A DNA stretch of 48,798 bases from Flavobacteriales bacterium (GCA_947500755.1 CANMTO010000015.1:1-48798), one strand, 5' to 3'. Shown: positions 8,404-18,325, counted from the stretch's first letter. The notes: generated from the letters alone by a model not told the origin. Made by a program: numbers and translations.

Positions 8404-10947
8404 ATGAAAACTGTACATACACTCTTTATTTTACTTTGTGTCTATACCTGGGGAATAAGCCAAACATATTTGGGGGTTTCAACCAGTAACTATGCTGGAA
8501 GTATGGGAACTCAACTACAACCCGCAAGTTTTGTAGATGGTCGATTTGTATTTGACCTTAATCTTGTTGGATTCAACAACAACACCTATCAGAACTTCGG
8601 ATATTTCGATGAGAAAGCGATGCGAGATGCTCAAGGCAAGGGCGGTTATTGGTGGAAAAAATCCTTTGGCGACTCTACAATATATGCTGCTTGGGCTAGT
8701 CCAGACTCCACGTTTATAGACAGATTTATAGTTCGGAATTACTCAGCTGAAACTAAAAAAGTTCTTGGTTTATATAGCAATACCCAAATTGATTTACTTA
8801 ATTTTAACGTTCATATTAATCCCAAAATCGCTGTTGGCTTATTTGGACGGGTACGTTCGATAACAAATATCGACAACATGGATCCTAAATTGGCGATTCT
8901 CGCGGAAAACGAGTTAGATTATTCGCTTTTGTGGAACCAAAAATTGAATGAGGAGTTAATCAACCTTAATCAGCTAACATGGAATGAGTATGGATTCAAT
9001 TACGGGCAAATAGTCCTTGATAATAAAGAACACTTTGTTAAGGTTGGCGGATCGATCAAACTTCTAAGCGGAAATACTGCTGCCTATTTTTACACCAACA
9101 ACTTTGAATACAACCTAAAAAATTCAGATACTTCTTTTCTTTTACAGGGGGACTTTAATTACGGTTATTCGGAAAATATTGACAGTTATATAAATGCTGG
9201 GGGTATTAATCCAATGGACGTTTTAAAAAGGAATTCTAATTGGGGTCTTGGAATAGACCTTGGTGCGGTATATGAATGGCGAGAAAACTATGAAAACTAT
9301 CAGTACGATATGGATGGCGAAACTGGAATTTGGGCACGCCATAGAAATAAATACAAGCTGCGCGTTGGTGCATCACTTTTAGATTTGGGCGGAATGCGTT
9401 TCACAAAAGGAGGACTTAGTCGAAATTTTACCGTGAATTCAACCAGCCCATTTGATCTCACAGTCTTTCAATCCGCTTCGGATTTGGCAGAATTCGACCA
9501 AGTAATTGACTCTTTAATTCAAAATCCAGATCAAGCATGGATTGCTCAACAAGACACCTCGTCTACCTTTTACATGAGAACTCCAAGCGCCTTTAGTATT
9601 CAGGTAGATTACCACATTTGGAAAGGCTTTTATGTGAATGCCACCTCCATGATTAACCTCATCGGAAAGAAAACGGACTCAAAAGTAAAAGTGGCCAACC
9701 AATTCAGTATAACGCCTAGCTTTGATATTGCTGGCATTGGACTTCACCTCCCGTTATCATACAATAAATACAGCGGTTTCAGAGCCGGGATTGCAACACG
9801 ACTCGGCCCACTTACCGTGGGAGTTACGGATTACCGCCCCTTACTTGCTCGAGGAAAAGTCAAAGGACTTGAACTTTTTGCTGGGCTTCGTCTACCCATT
9901 TTATATGGTGAGGTAAAGGATGACGATAAAGACAAGGTTTCAAATAAGATGGACGATTGTAGAGACACGCCCGGTATTTGGGCCTTTAAGGGCTGTCCTG
10001 ATACCGATGGAGACGGAATCCAAGATTTAAAAGACGCGTGTATTAACGAACCAGGGCTTGCCGAATTCAACGGTTGTCCAGATCGAGATGGAGATAAAAT
10101 AATAGATAAACTAGATGACTGTCCAGACCTTGCAGGGTTGCCAGAATTTAAGGGCTGCCCGGATACGGATGGCGACAAAATCATTGACCCAAAAGACCAA
10201 TGCCCCACAATTGCCGGGGAACTTTACATGAATGGGTGTCCTGATCGTGACCATGACAGCATTACAGACCTAGAAGATTTATGTCCTGATAACTTTGGTC
10301 CTCTGGAAAACAAAGGCTGTCCTGACTCAGATAAAGATGGCTTATTTGATTATATTGATGAATGTCCTCTTGTGGCTGGTCCTATTGAAAACAAAGGGTG
10401 TCCGTGGCCCGATAGCGATGGCGATGGAATCTTGGACAAGAACGACGACTGCCCACAACTGCCTGGTCCTGTAGAAAATAGTGGTTGCCCATACAAAGAT
10501 TCTGATTCTGATGGATTACTAGACAAAGACGACGATTGTCCAAATACACCAGGTCCAAAAAGCAATAAAGGGTGCCCTGTAATTGAGAAGGAAGTTATTG
10601 AAGTGTTAAAAACAGCGTTTAATAATTTAGAATTCGAAGTTGCGAAGGATGTGATTCTTGCCGGATCGTTCACCTCATTGGATGAATTAGCAGGCGTATT
10701 GATGAAAAAACCGACCTGGAAATTAGAAATTACGGGGCATACAGACAATGCCGGGGACGATGCCTCCAATTTGATCTTATCCAAGAAACGTGCAGAGGCC
10801 GTTAAGAACTATTTAGTTTCTAAAGGGATTGATGCGACGCGTTTCGTAATTAATTATTTTGGTGAAACCAAGCCTATTGCCGACAACAGTACAGCGGAAG
10901 GAAGAGCAAAAAACCGTAGAGTCGAAATGAAGATAGTTTTTGAATGA
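8404..10947 (+). CDS. DUF5723 / TSP3-repeat / OmpA-family outer-membrane protein
   Basis: 847 residues. A signal peptide (1-19) is followed by a DUF5723 beta-barrel region (about 20-500; starts TYLGVSTSNYAGSMGTQLQP). Next come eight thrombospondin type 3 calcium-binding repeats (about 505-725) of the form DxDxDGxxDxxDxCPxxxGxxxxxGCP, and last an OmpA/MotB domain (about 735-847) with the peptidoglycan-binding segment ITGHTDNAGDDASN...SKKRAEAVKNYL and GETKPIA...AKNRRVEM. The layout places a barrel in the outer membrane, a Ca-rigid stalk in the periplasm and a peptidoglycan anchor. It is in an operon with the preceding gene. Confidence 0.92.
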   Translation: MKTVHTLFILLCVYTWGISQTYLGVSTSNYAGSMGTQLQPASFVDGRFVFDLNLVGFNNNTYQNFGYFDEKAMRDAQGKGGYWWKKSFGDSTIYAAWASPDSTFIDRFIVRNYSAETKKVLGLYSNTQIDLLNFNVHINPKIAVGLFGRVRSITNIDNMDPKLAILAENELDYSLLWNQKLNEELINLNQLTWNEYGFNYGQIVLDNKEHFVKVGGSIKLLSGNTAAYFYTNNFEYNLKNSDTSFLLQGDFNYGYSENIDSYINAGGINPMDVLKRNSNWGLGIDLGAVYEWRENYENYQYDMDGETGIWARHRNKYKLRVGASLLDLGGMRFTKGGLSRNFTVNSTSPFDLTVFQSASDLAEFDQVIDSLIQNPDQAWIAQQDTSSTFYMRTPSAFSIQVDYHIWKGFYVNATSMINLIGKKTDSKVKVANQFSITPSFDIAGIGLHLPLSYNKYSGFRAGIATRLGPLTVGVTDYRPLLARGKVKGLELFAGLRLPILYGEVKDDDKDKVSNKMDDCRDTPGIWAFKGCPDTDGDGIQDLKDACINEPGLAEFNGCPDRDGDKIIDKLDDCPDLAGLPEFKGCPDTDGDKIIDPKDQCPTIAGELYMNGCPDRDHDSITDLEDLCPDNFGPLENKGCPDSDKDGLFDYIDECPLVAGPIENKGCPWPDSDGDGILDKNDDCPQLPGPVENSGCPYKDSDSDGLLDKDDDCPNTPGPKSNKGCPVIEKEVIEVLKTAFNNLEFEVAKDVILAGSFTSLDELAGVLMKKPTWKLEITGHTDNAGDDASNLILSKKRAEAVKNYLVSKGIDATRFVINYFGETKPIADNSTAEGRAKNRRVEMKIVFE

Positions 10948-10953
10948 GCCCGG

Positions 10954-10978
10954 CAATATTAACATTTACTTAATATTG
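10954..10978. repeat. inverted repeat between OmpA and TonB-receptor genes
   Basis: CAATATTA (10954-10961) and TAATATTG (10971-10978) are perfect 8-base arms around nine bases. It is AT-only apart from the ends and has no T-run, so it is a poor terminator. An operator upstream of the TonB receptor is possible but unproven. Confidence 0.4.
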
Positions 10979-11022
10979 AGTTAATTCATACGTGAGATAA
11001 CAGAACGACCTTTGCATATAAA

Positions 11023-13881
11023 ATGCATATTATGGTACGTTTTTTAATACTTTTCTTGTTTCTATTAGGGATTAACGGTGTTAATTTCGCCCAATCAACG
11101 GTGAAAGGTGTTGTAAAAGACGGAAGCAATAGTGATCCTGTAGAAAATGCTAAAATCACCTTAATCGGCTCTGAAAAACGCTGTTTATCAGATGCCAATG
11201 GCGTTTTTGAATTATCCGGAGTACCTAAAGGAAAATATTCCCTCGAAATCAAAGCTTCTACCTTTAACGTTTATGTGTTAAACGACGTTACTGTTGGTGA
11301 AAATGAAGTTAAAGAGCTTACTATTGCCATGGAAGCTGCGGACCTTGTGAAAGGCCCCGTGGTTGTTACACGAAAGGTAAAAAAAGATGGAAACATCGAA
11401 CTTATAAGGGTGCAACACAATCTTGGAGTTGTTTCGAATGGAATTAGTGCAGAAGACATTAAAAAAAATAATGACTCCAAAGTTTCGGATGTAATGAAAC
11501 GAATCTCTGGAGCAAGTATACAAGACAACAAATTTATTGTCATTCGTGGATTATCTGACCGATACAATTATGCCTTTTTGAATGGCGCTAGCTTACCAAG
11601 TTCAGAATCAGACCGAAAAGCGTTCTCGTTTGATATTTTTCCATCGAACATACTCAGCAGTATTAGCGTAATAAAAACCGCATCTCCTTCTATGCCCGGA
11701 GAATTTGCTGGTGGAATAATTAATATTACTACCGTCGAGCCTAGTGACAAGCCTGTTAATTCACTTTCTCTTTCATCGGGGTATAACGCTATATCTACAT
11801 TTCGAAATTTCTACCGAAGTGGTGACAGCAAGTTGGATGTTTTAGGATTTGGTGGAAAAGACCGCTTAGTCCCAACAAACATACCGGGTTCTGCGGAATA
11901 TGCCGCGTTAGATATCCATGAGCGTGCACGTTGGGCACAAAAAATGAACTACAACTGGGCCCCTGAACAACGAACAGCCATGCCAAATTCGAGCATTCAA
12001 TATAGCCTAGGTAAAACCTACCAGTTTAAAAACAAACAAAGCCTCGGATACGTAGCTGCTTACAGTTACCAAAACAACCAAACGTTTTCTTTAAATACAC
12101 GTCGTGAATTCGAAGAATCAGCAACAGGTGTGGTAAAACGTATGGAATTGATCGACTCTGTATTCACACAGAATATACTTAATACGGGAATGTTGAATCT
12201 TAAATATTCCTTTTCACCGAAAAGCAACATTCAATTCAAAAATTTGTACAGCGTAAATTCAGAAGATAAAATCAATGTGCGAAATGGGGTTAGAGAATTG
12301 GATAATGACCCGCGACAATGGGAAAAAGCTACTAACTTTTGGTATACACAAAATAAAGCGCTTTCGAGCCAATTGTACGGAACTCATGACAATGAAAAAT
12401 TAGTCTTCAATTGGAACCTTGGATATAGTAATGTTGATAGAGTTATACCTGCATTACGCCGTGTTATCCACCGAAAATATAGCCTTAATGAAGAGGACCC
12501 GAATGAACAATACATTGCCATCATTCAAAATAATGGAACCATTCCTACAGCAGCAGGGAACATGTTCTGGTCAGATGCAAATGAATCCATATACAGTGCA
12601 ATATATGATGTTGAAAAAAGGTTCCAACTTGATTCCTTCAATATTAATCTTAAAGTTGGTGCAATGCATCAATATAGAGACCGCGATTTTCAAGCGAGAA
12701 ACTTTGGTTTTTCAAAATACGACGGAGGAGGAGTGGATTTTTATGACTCTTTATTACTAGCTTCTCCTTCTTCAATTTTTAATGAAGAAAATCTCGGATT
12801 AATGGAAAATGGCCGCGGTGGATTTAAATTAGATGAAGCAACTAATGTAGATGACAGTTACCAAGCAAGCTCATTCTTGAATGCAGGATATGTGCAAATA
12901 GACGGAAACTGGAAACAAAAAATCCGTTTGAACGGTGGTTTGAGGGTAGAATCATACCGACAAGCGTTTAATTATATTGAATTCGGATCAAACAACGATA
13001 CAAATATTACCACAACCGTGGTTGATTTTCTACCCTCTGCAAACCTTATTGTATCGCTTACACCTCGTATGAACATCCGTGCAAGTAGCTACAAAACTGT
13101 TTCACGTCCTGAATTCCGCGAATTAGCGCCATTTACCTTTTACAACTTCGTGATTGATAATATTATTTCAGGCGACCCAAATCTGCAACGCGCTACCATC
13201 ATGAACTATGATTTGCGTTACGAGTATTTAATTGGAAATGGTCAAAACTTTAATATTTCAGGATTCTATAAAGACTTTACCAACCCGATTGAATTAGTAA
13301 ACCGAACGGGAACTTCTGGAGCCTCTGAATTATATTACACCAATGTTCCAGGCGTAACCACCTTTGGAGGTGAAATTGAATATCGATTCAACCTTGGTTT
13401 TTTAAGTAAAAAAGAAAACCATAAATTATGGGATCAGCTTAGCATAAACTTGAATGCTTCATTAATTAAATCACGCGTTGAAATCGGTGATTCATTATTC
13501 GGACAAAATGAATATCCAGATGGACGGCCATTGCAAGGTCAATCACCATATATTATCAATGCCGGTATTTATTACCAGTCTCAAGACAAGAAATGGGCCT
13601 TTACTGCCGCGTATAACCGAGTGGGTCAACGTATTTATATTGTTGGGAACGAGCAAGAACCAAGCGTATGGGAAAACGGAAGAAATCTTATTGACTTCCA
13701 GTTAACCCGTAATTTTGGCGAAACATTCGAAATGCGATTGAATGTCAAAGATGCATTGGCTAACGAATTGGTGTTCTTTCAAGACCTAAACAAAAACCAA
13801 AAGTTTGATGAAGGTGACAATGAATGGCAAAACGTAACATTTGGTCAAACCGTATCTCTTTCATTGAAATATAATTTCTAG
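11023..13881 (+). CDS. TonB-dependent receptor with carboxypeptidase-D regulatory-like N-domain
   Basis: 952 residues; ATG 11032 is an equally good start. The signal peptide ends LGINGVNFAQ. Residues about 25-105 are the CarboxypepD_reg-like extension (VKGVVKDGSNSDPVENAKITLIG). The plug follows (about 130-240: DVMKRISGASIQDNKFIVIRGLSDRYNYAFLNGASLP, then MPGEFAGGIINI). The rest is a 22-strand-type barrel closing with the canonical QTVSLSLKYNF. It imports a ligand across the outer membrane using TonB energy; the substrate is unknown. A GACCTTTG -7-like element lies at 11007-11014. The neighbouring T9SS protein and two-component genes suggest a regulated uptake locus. Confidence 0.93.
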   Translation: MHIMVRFLILFLFLLGINGVNFAQSTVKGVVKDGSNSDPVENAKITLIGSEKRCLSDANGVFELSGVPKGKYSLEIKASTFNVYVLNDVTVGENEVKELTIAMEAADLVKGPVVVTRKVKKDGNIELIRVQHNLGVVSNGISAEDIKKNNDSKVSDVMKRISGASIQDNKFIVIRGLSDRYNYAFLNGASLPSSESDRKAFSFDIFPSNILSSISVIKTASPSMPGEFAGGIINITTVEPSDKPVNSLSLSSGYNAISTFRNFYRSGDSKLDVLGFGGKDRLVPTNIPGSAEYAALDIHERARWAQKMNYNWAPEQRTAMPNSSIQYSLGKTYQFKNKQSLGYVAAYSYQNNQTFSLNTRREFEESATGVVKRMELIDSVFTQNILNTGMLNLKYSFSPKSNIQFKNLYSVNSEDKINVRNGVRELDNDPRQWEKATNFWYTQNKALSSQLYGTHDNEKLVFNWNLGYSNVDRVIPALRRVIHRKYSLNEEDPNEQYIAIIQNNGTIPTAAGNMFWSDANESIYSAIYDVEKRFQLDSFNINLKVGAMHQYRDRDFQARNFGFSKYDGGGVDFYDSLLLASPSSIFNEENLGLMENGRGGFKLDEATNVDDSYQASSFLNAGYVQIDGNWKQKIRLNGGLRVESYRQAFNYIEFGSNNDTNITTTVVDFLPSANLIVSLTPRMNIRASSYKTVSRPEFRELAPFTFYNFVIDNIISGDPNLQRATIMNYDLRYEYLIGNGQNFNISGFYKDFTNPIELVNRTGTSGASELYYTNVPGVTTFGGEIEYRFNLGFLSKKENHKLWDQLSINLNASLIKSRVEIGDSLFGQNEYPDGRPLQGQSPYIINAGIYYQSQDKKWAFTAAYNRVGQRIYIVGNEQEPSVWENGRNLIDFQLTRNFGETFEMRLNVKDALANELVFFQDLNKNQKFDEGDNEWQNVTFGQTVSLSLKYNF

Positions 13882-13997
13882 GCGCAAGAGACGTAGCGTT
13901 AAAGAAACCTTCGCTTAACAATTTAATAAACACGATTTAAGTTGTTCGTAACACGAGAAGCGCCTTGACATCGCAACTTTGTCAAAAATTTTATAAC

Positions 13998-16499
13998 ATG
14001 AAAAAGATTTACTTATCGCTTACACTTGTAAGCACATTAACCACGGCCATGGCGCAAGATGCGTTTTGGACGCCGACTACTTATCAGGGTGCCTTTCCAG
14101 TTACTGACGGAACTCCAGCAACAAACTGGGCTAGCGGCTGGTCTAACTTCGACCCGGAAAACACCGTTTATCTACCCACAGTTACTACAGCGTCTGCAGA
14201 CATCACAACAAACACAACTTGGAGTGGTGTTGTTTTGCTTCAAAACAAAATTTATGTAAAAAACAACGCTACGTTAACCATCCAACCAGGAACCATTATC
14301 CGAGGAGATAAACTAACACAAGCGACGTTGATTATTACCCGTGGTGCTAAAATTAATGCAGCCGGTACTGCAGCTAACCCAATTGTTTTTACTTCAAATG
14401 AAGCCATTGGAAGCAGAAACGAAGGTGACTGGGGTGGATTGGTGATTTTAGGTTTAGCGAAAAACAACCAACCTGGAGGCGTAGCGAATATCGAAGGTAT
14501 TCCACCGTCAACCGATACCCAATTCGGAGGTAACTTTGACAATGACAACTCTGGTGTATTGCAATATGTACGTGTAGAATTCGCGGGTATTGCTTTAGAG
14601 CCGAATAAAGAAGTCAATGGTATTACTTTTGGTTCAGTAGGATCTGGAACTACATGTAACAATTTACAAGTTTCTTTTTCTGGAGATGACTCTTTCGAGT
14701 GGTTTGGAGGAACAGTTAATTGTAAAAATTTAATTGCTTACAGAGGATTAGATGACGATTTTGATACGGATTTCGGATACCGAGGTAAAATCCAATTCGG
14801 TTTATCGATTCGTGATAAAGATTTATCAGATGCTGTTGGAGATTCTAACTCTTTCGAAACAGACAACGATGCTGCAGGATCAACTGCACAACCTAAAACA
14901 CGTCCAATTTTTTCCAATATGACACTTGTTGGACCAAAAGGAAATGGTAGCATTAGCTTACCTGTAGGTGAGAAATTTGAAAAAGCATTCCGTTTACGAA
15001 GAAATACAGCTACTTCTTGTTTCAACTCTCTAGTAGTTGGTTGGGAAAAAGGATTATCTATTGAAGGTACTGCAGTTGTTGCTAATGTTAACGGAGATTC
15101 ATTAGTATTTTCAAACAACAGTTTGACTAATTTCACTAACGGTACTAACACTATTCTTTCTACAGGTGTTACGCCAGCATTCTATCAATCTTTCTGGACA
15201 CCAGACGGAAATGATTCTACTGAAACTATTCTTCAAATTAACTGGGTTAATTTATTTACCGCACTTGGTGTAACTCCAGATGCGCGCTTAAATGTGGGTT
15301 CTGTTGCTGCTAATGGCGCAACGTTTACCCATCCTAAATTCTTCTCAGTATCTGCTCCAGGTGTTGCTAACCTTACATATTGCCAAGGTGCTATAGCAGC
15401 GGCATTAAACGCTACTGCAATCGGCGGAAATACCTTATACTGGTATGCTGCAGCTACCGGTGGTGTTGGTTCAACAACGGCTCCAGTACCATCTACCTCA
15501 AATGCAGGAACGTTCAACTTTTATGTAAGTCAAAAAAATGCAGCAGGTGATGAAAGCCCACGTGTAATGATAACTGTTACCATCAATGCAAGTCCAGCTA
15601 TACCAGTTGTAACTGCAAGTGGTTCTACTTCATTGTGTTCAGGAAGTTCTGTGAACTTAACTTCTTCTTACAACAATGGAAACGTATGGTCAACGAATGC
15701 AAATACAGCTACAATTTCTGTGAATGCTACAGGTGCTTACACGGTAACTCACACAGACGCTAACGGTTGTTCTTCTACTTCATTGCCAACTATCGTAAGT
15801 GTAAGTAATGCACCAGTACCAACCATTCAAGCATCAGCGGTTGAAGCATGTGCGGGAGATACAGTGCAATTAACTGCATCTAGTTCTAACACTTATTTAT
15901 GGTCAACTGGTGACACTACACAATCCATAGCAGTAACAGCAACTACAGCGAACATTACTGTAACTACAACGAATGTTAATGCATGTAATGGTGTTGGAAC
16001 GTCTACACCAACAAGCATTACCTTTAACGCTAACCCTACCGCTGCTGGTTCGTTTACAACCAATGGAAACGTTGCTACGTTTGCAAATACTTCTACAGGA
16101 GCTACTACATACTCTTGGGATTTTGGTGACATGACCAACTCAAGTGCAGCTGCTCCATTACATGCTTATGCTGCAAACGGCTCTTACACAGTAACACTAA
16201 CAGCTACCAATGGAAACTGTAGTGATGTAACCACATTTACTGTAAGTATCGCAGTAGGTTTAGATGAATTACCAGGTGTTGCATTAAGCTTAGTACCCAA
16301 TCCTGCTACAACTTCATTCAATGTAGCATTAACTGGTGCCTCTTTGGAATTAGTAACTGTTATCGATGCGTTCGGTAGAACTGTATTAAATTCAACTGAA
16401 GCAACAATTAACTTAAACCAAGTTGCAAATGGAATCTACCAAGTAGTCGTAACTACCGACAAAGGTTCTAGCGTTCGCAAATTGATCGTTAATAATTAA
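13998..16499 (+). CDS. T9SS-secreted multidomain surface protein (Ig-like, PKD, type A sorting domain)
   Basis: 833 residues from ATG 13998 (an upstream TTG at 13965 would put 11 polar residues before the signal peptide). The signal ends TTAMAQ. Residues about 50-470 form a large beta-helix-like domain (TWSGVVLLQNKIYVKNNATLTIQPGTIIRGDK, DWGGLVILGLAKNN) as seen in surface proteins encoded beside TonB receptors. Ig-like modules follow at about 475-690, a PKD domain near 695-745 (TYSWDFGDMTNSS) and a T9SS sorting domain in the last 75 residues (LSLVPNPATTSFNVAL ... NGIYQVVVTTDKG). Composition is rich in Ala, Thr, Asn and Val. It probably works with the receptor upstream. Confidence 0.9.
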   Translation: MKKIYLSLTLVSTLTTAMAQDAFWTPTTYQGAFPVTDGTPATNWASGWSNFDPENTVYLPTVTTASADITTNTTWSGVVLLQNKIYVKNNATLTIQPGTIIRGDKLTQATLIITRGAKINAAGTAANPIVFTSNEAIGSRNEGDWGGLVILGLAKNNQPGGVANIEGIPPSTDTQFGGNFDNDNSGVLQYVRVEFAGIALEPNKEVNGITFGSVGSGTTCNNLQVSFSGDDSFEWFGGTVNCKNLIAYRGLDDDFDTDFGYRGKIQFGLSIRDKDLSDAVGDSNSFETDNDAAGSTAQPKTRPIFSNMTLVGPKGNGSISLPVGEKFEKAFRLRRNTATSCFNSLVVGWEKGLSIEGTAVVANVNGDSLVFSNNSLTNFTNGTNTILSTGVTPAFYQSFWTPDGNDSTETILQINWVNLFTALGVTPDARLNVGSVAANGATFTHPKFFSVSAPGVANLTYCQGAIAAALNATAIGGNTLYWYAAATGGVGSTTAPVPSTSNAGTFNFYVSQKNAAGDESPRVMITVTINASPAIPVVTASGSTSLCSGSSVNLTSSYNNGNVWSTNANTATISVNATGAYTVTHTDANGCSSTSLPTIVSVSNAPVPTIQASAVEACAGDTVQLTASSSNTYLWSTGDTTQSIAVTATTANITVTTTNVNACNGVGTSTPTSITFNANPTAAGSFTTNGNVATFANTSTGATTYSWDFGDMTNSSAAAPLHAYAANGSYTVTLTATNGNCSDVTTFTVSIAVGLDELPGVALSLVPNPATTSFNVALTGASLELVTVIDAFGRTVLNSTEATINLNQVANGIYQVVVTTDKGSSVRKLIVNN

Positions 16500-16512
16500 T
16501 ATTTGATTCATT

Positions 16513-16541
16513 AAGGGGGCCTTTTGGCCCCCTTTTTTTTT
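16513..16541 (+). terminator. rho-independent terminator
   Basis: GGGGGCC (16515-16521), loop TTTT, GGCCCCC (16526-16532), extended by AA/TT and followed by nine T (16533-16541). It is a very strong hairpin for the end of the T9SS gene. Unusually, the next ATG is only five bases after the T-run. Confidence 0.93.
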
Positions 16542-16546
16542 ACACC

Positions 16547-17236
16547 ATGGAAAACAGTAAAGGTCATACTATACTCATTGTAGACGACGAATCCGATATT
16601 CTTGAATTCCTATCCTATACGGTTCGAAAAGAAGGATATCGCGTATTCACCGCAAGTAATGGTGAAGAAGCCGTTAAATTAGCACAACAATTAAGTCCTT
16701 CCTTGATTTTAATGGATGTTATGATGCCGCAAATGGACGGGATTGAAGCATGCCAAATCATTCGAAAGGATCTACAATTGGCGCAACCTGTGATTGCATT
16801 TCTAACCGCAAGGGCAGAAGATTACGCACAAATCGCCGGTTTTGAAGCCGGGGCAGATGATTACATCAGTAAACCTATTCGCCCGAGGTTATTAATTAGT
16901 AAGATAGAATCTTTGTTGCGAAGAATGAATGTTGAACGAAACACGCATGAAGCGCATGAATCCTCAGGAATTATCATTGATCGGGAAAAATTCGTAGTCA
17001 TTGTAAACAATAAGGAACTTCAACTGCCTAAAAAAGAATTTGAATTATTGGAATTATTAGCCAGTCGTCCTGGGAAAGTGTTCAATCGCGAACAAATTCT
17101 CACCATTGTTTGGGGAAATGAAACTATCGTTGGCGAACGAACGATTGATGTACACATCAGAAAACTTCGTGAAAAGATTGGAGAATCGTATATTCGTACC
17201 ATTAAAGGGGTTGGATATACGTTTAACCGAAAATGA
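16547..17236 (+). CDS. OmpR/PhoB-family response regulator
   Basis: 229 residues. The receiver domain (about 7-122) has the acidic pair D13-D14, phospho-acceptor D57 in LILMDVMMP, T87 and K109 in DDYISKP. The winged-helix DNA-binding domain (about 135-228) carries KEFELLELLASRPGKVFNREQI and the GERTIDVHIRKLREKIG recognition helix region. It is similar to PhoB and regulates transcription when phosphorylated by its partner. The stop overlaps the kinase start (ATGA), the usual two-component coupling. The start codon is five bases after a strong terminator, so its own promoter must overlap that hairpin or expression depends on read-through. Confidence 0.96.
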   Translation: MENSKGHTILIVDDESDILEFLSYTVRKEGYRVFTASNGEEAVKLAQQLSPSLILMDVMMPQMDGIEACQIIRKDLQLAQPVIAFLTARAEDYAQIAGFEAGADDYISKPIRPRLLISKIESLLRRMNVERNTHEAHESSGIIIDREKFVVIVNNKELQLPKKEFELLELLASRPGKVFNREQILTIVWGNETIVGERTIDVHIRKLREKIGESYIRTIKGVGYTFNRK

Positions 17237-18294
17237 AACAACTAAAACCAGCATATTTACTTGCCTTATTGAGTGCCCTTGTGGCACTTTTGGCGTTTTG
17301 TTTCGATATAGTACAGCAAAAATATAAACTAGAACCCGTTAGCTCTACACTACTTCTAGCCTTAATTTTAGGGGGATTCACGTTTGTTTTGTTGTATTTC
17401 GGTATTAGAATTTTCCTTCAAAATCGCCTGAATAAAATGCTAAAAAAATTGCATAACCCTCCGCTTATCAAAGGCAATCCGCTCAATAAAATGATTGATG
17501 AGGCAGAACAACAAGTAAATACTGTGGCCAATCACCGAATCGAAGAAATCATACAATTGAAATCCCAAGATAGTTTTAGAAAAGAATTCATTGGAAACTT
17601 AGCACACGAACTAAAAACGCCGGTATTTGCCATTCAAGGGTATTTAGACACCTTAATCGATGGCGCCATCGATGACCCTGAAATCGCTATGAATTTTCTT
17701 CAAAAGGCGTCAAAGGCCAGCGACCGAATGACTCAATTATTGGAAGATCTTGATGCCATAACACGCCTTGAAAATCCAGAATTAAGCATTGAAAAACGTC
17801 CTTTTGATATTCTGGAGGTGATTAAAGAAGTCTATGAATCCTTGGAATTTCTTGCAAAAGAGAACCGCATTGAATTAAGCCTAAAAAAAGAATATTCGAG
17901 TATATATGTACTGGGTGACCGCAATAAAATTAGTCAAGTATTTACCAATCTGGTTAAAAATTCCATTTTGTATGGTAATGAAGGTGGGAAAACGATGATT
18001 ACACTTGATTTTATTGATAAATTAATACTCATTGAAATAACAGACAATGGCATTGGTATTGACCCTAAACATTGGCCAAGATTATTCGAGCGATTTTATC
18101 GCGTTGAAAAGAGTAGAAATCGGCATGAAGGAGGCACCGGGCTTGGATTATCCATCGTTAAACACATTTTAGAACTGCACGGACAAAATATAACGATGCA
18201 AAGTACGGTTGGTGTGGGTACCAAATTTACCTTTGGGTTAGAGAAAAGCTCCAAAAATGTACAATTAAGTTCAAGAGGCGTGCCGATTCGATAA
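17233..18294 (+). CDS. PhoR-like membrane sensor histidine kinase
   Basis: 353 residues. Two N-terminal membrane helices (about 7-25 and 38-62) are separated by only about 12 residues, so there is almost no periplasmic sensor. No PAS domain is evident between helix 2 and the HisKA domain. H125 in NLAHELKTP is the phospho-acceptor. The ATPase domain has the N box (VFTNLVKNSILYG), G1 (ITDNGIGID), F and G2 (GGTGLGLSIVKH) motifs. This is the PhoR/SenX3-like short form. Without a sizeable external domain it probably senses through a membrane or cytosolic partner, but that is inference. Cotranscribed with the response regulator. Confidence 0.95.
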   Translation: MKQLKPAYLLALLSALVALLAFCFDIVQQKYKLEPVSSTLLLALILGGFTFVLLYFGIRIFLQNRLNKMLKKLHNPPLIKGNPLNKMIDEAEQQVNTVANHRIEEIIQLKSQDSFRKEFIGNLAHELKTPVFAIQGYLDTLIDGAIDDPEIAMNFLQKASKASDRMTQLLEDLDAITRLENPELSIEKRPFDILEVIKEVYESLEFLAKENRIELSLKKEYSSIYVLGDRNKISQVFTNLVKNSILYGNEGGKTMITLDFIDKLILIEITDNGIGIDPKHWPRLFERFYRVEKSRNRHEGGTGLGLSIVKHILELHGQNITMQSTVGVGTKFTFGLEKSSKNVQLSSRGVPIR

Positions 18295-18313
18295 ATTTAA
18301 CCTTGGTTTTAGG

Positions 18314-18321
18314 TACTTTTG
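18314..18321 (+). promoter_or_regulatory. -7 promoter element, four bases before ATG
   Basis: TACTTTTG matches TAnnTTTG and is followed by TACC and then ATG 18326. It has the same spacing as at 6203, 34309 and 41463, which predicts a leaderless transcript for the ABC exporter. No TTG at the -33 distance. Confidence 0.5.
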
Positions 18322-18325
18322 TACC

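Noticed and set aside
10350..10784. Long minus-strand frames opposite the OmpA protein (also 9831-10208)
   Set aside because: They mirror the repetitive TSP3 codons (GGA/GAT/TGT), giving Ser/Gly/Pro-rich low-complexity shadows.
13882..13997. Possible terminator or operator between the TonB receptor and T9SS gene
   Set aside because: Only distant GGCGC/GCGCC arms are present, with about 70 bases between, and no T-run. CAACTTTG at about 13973-13980 lacks a -33 partner.
14252..16138. Several minus-strand frames opposite the T9SS surface protein
   Set aside because: They are shadows of Ala/Thr/Val-rich coding sequence with no start context or domain.
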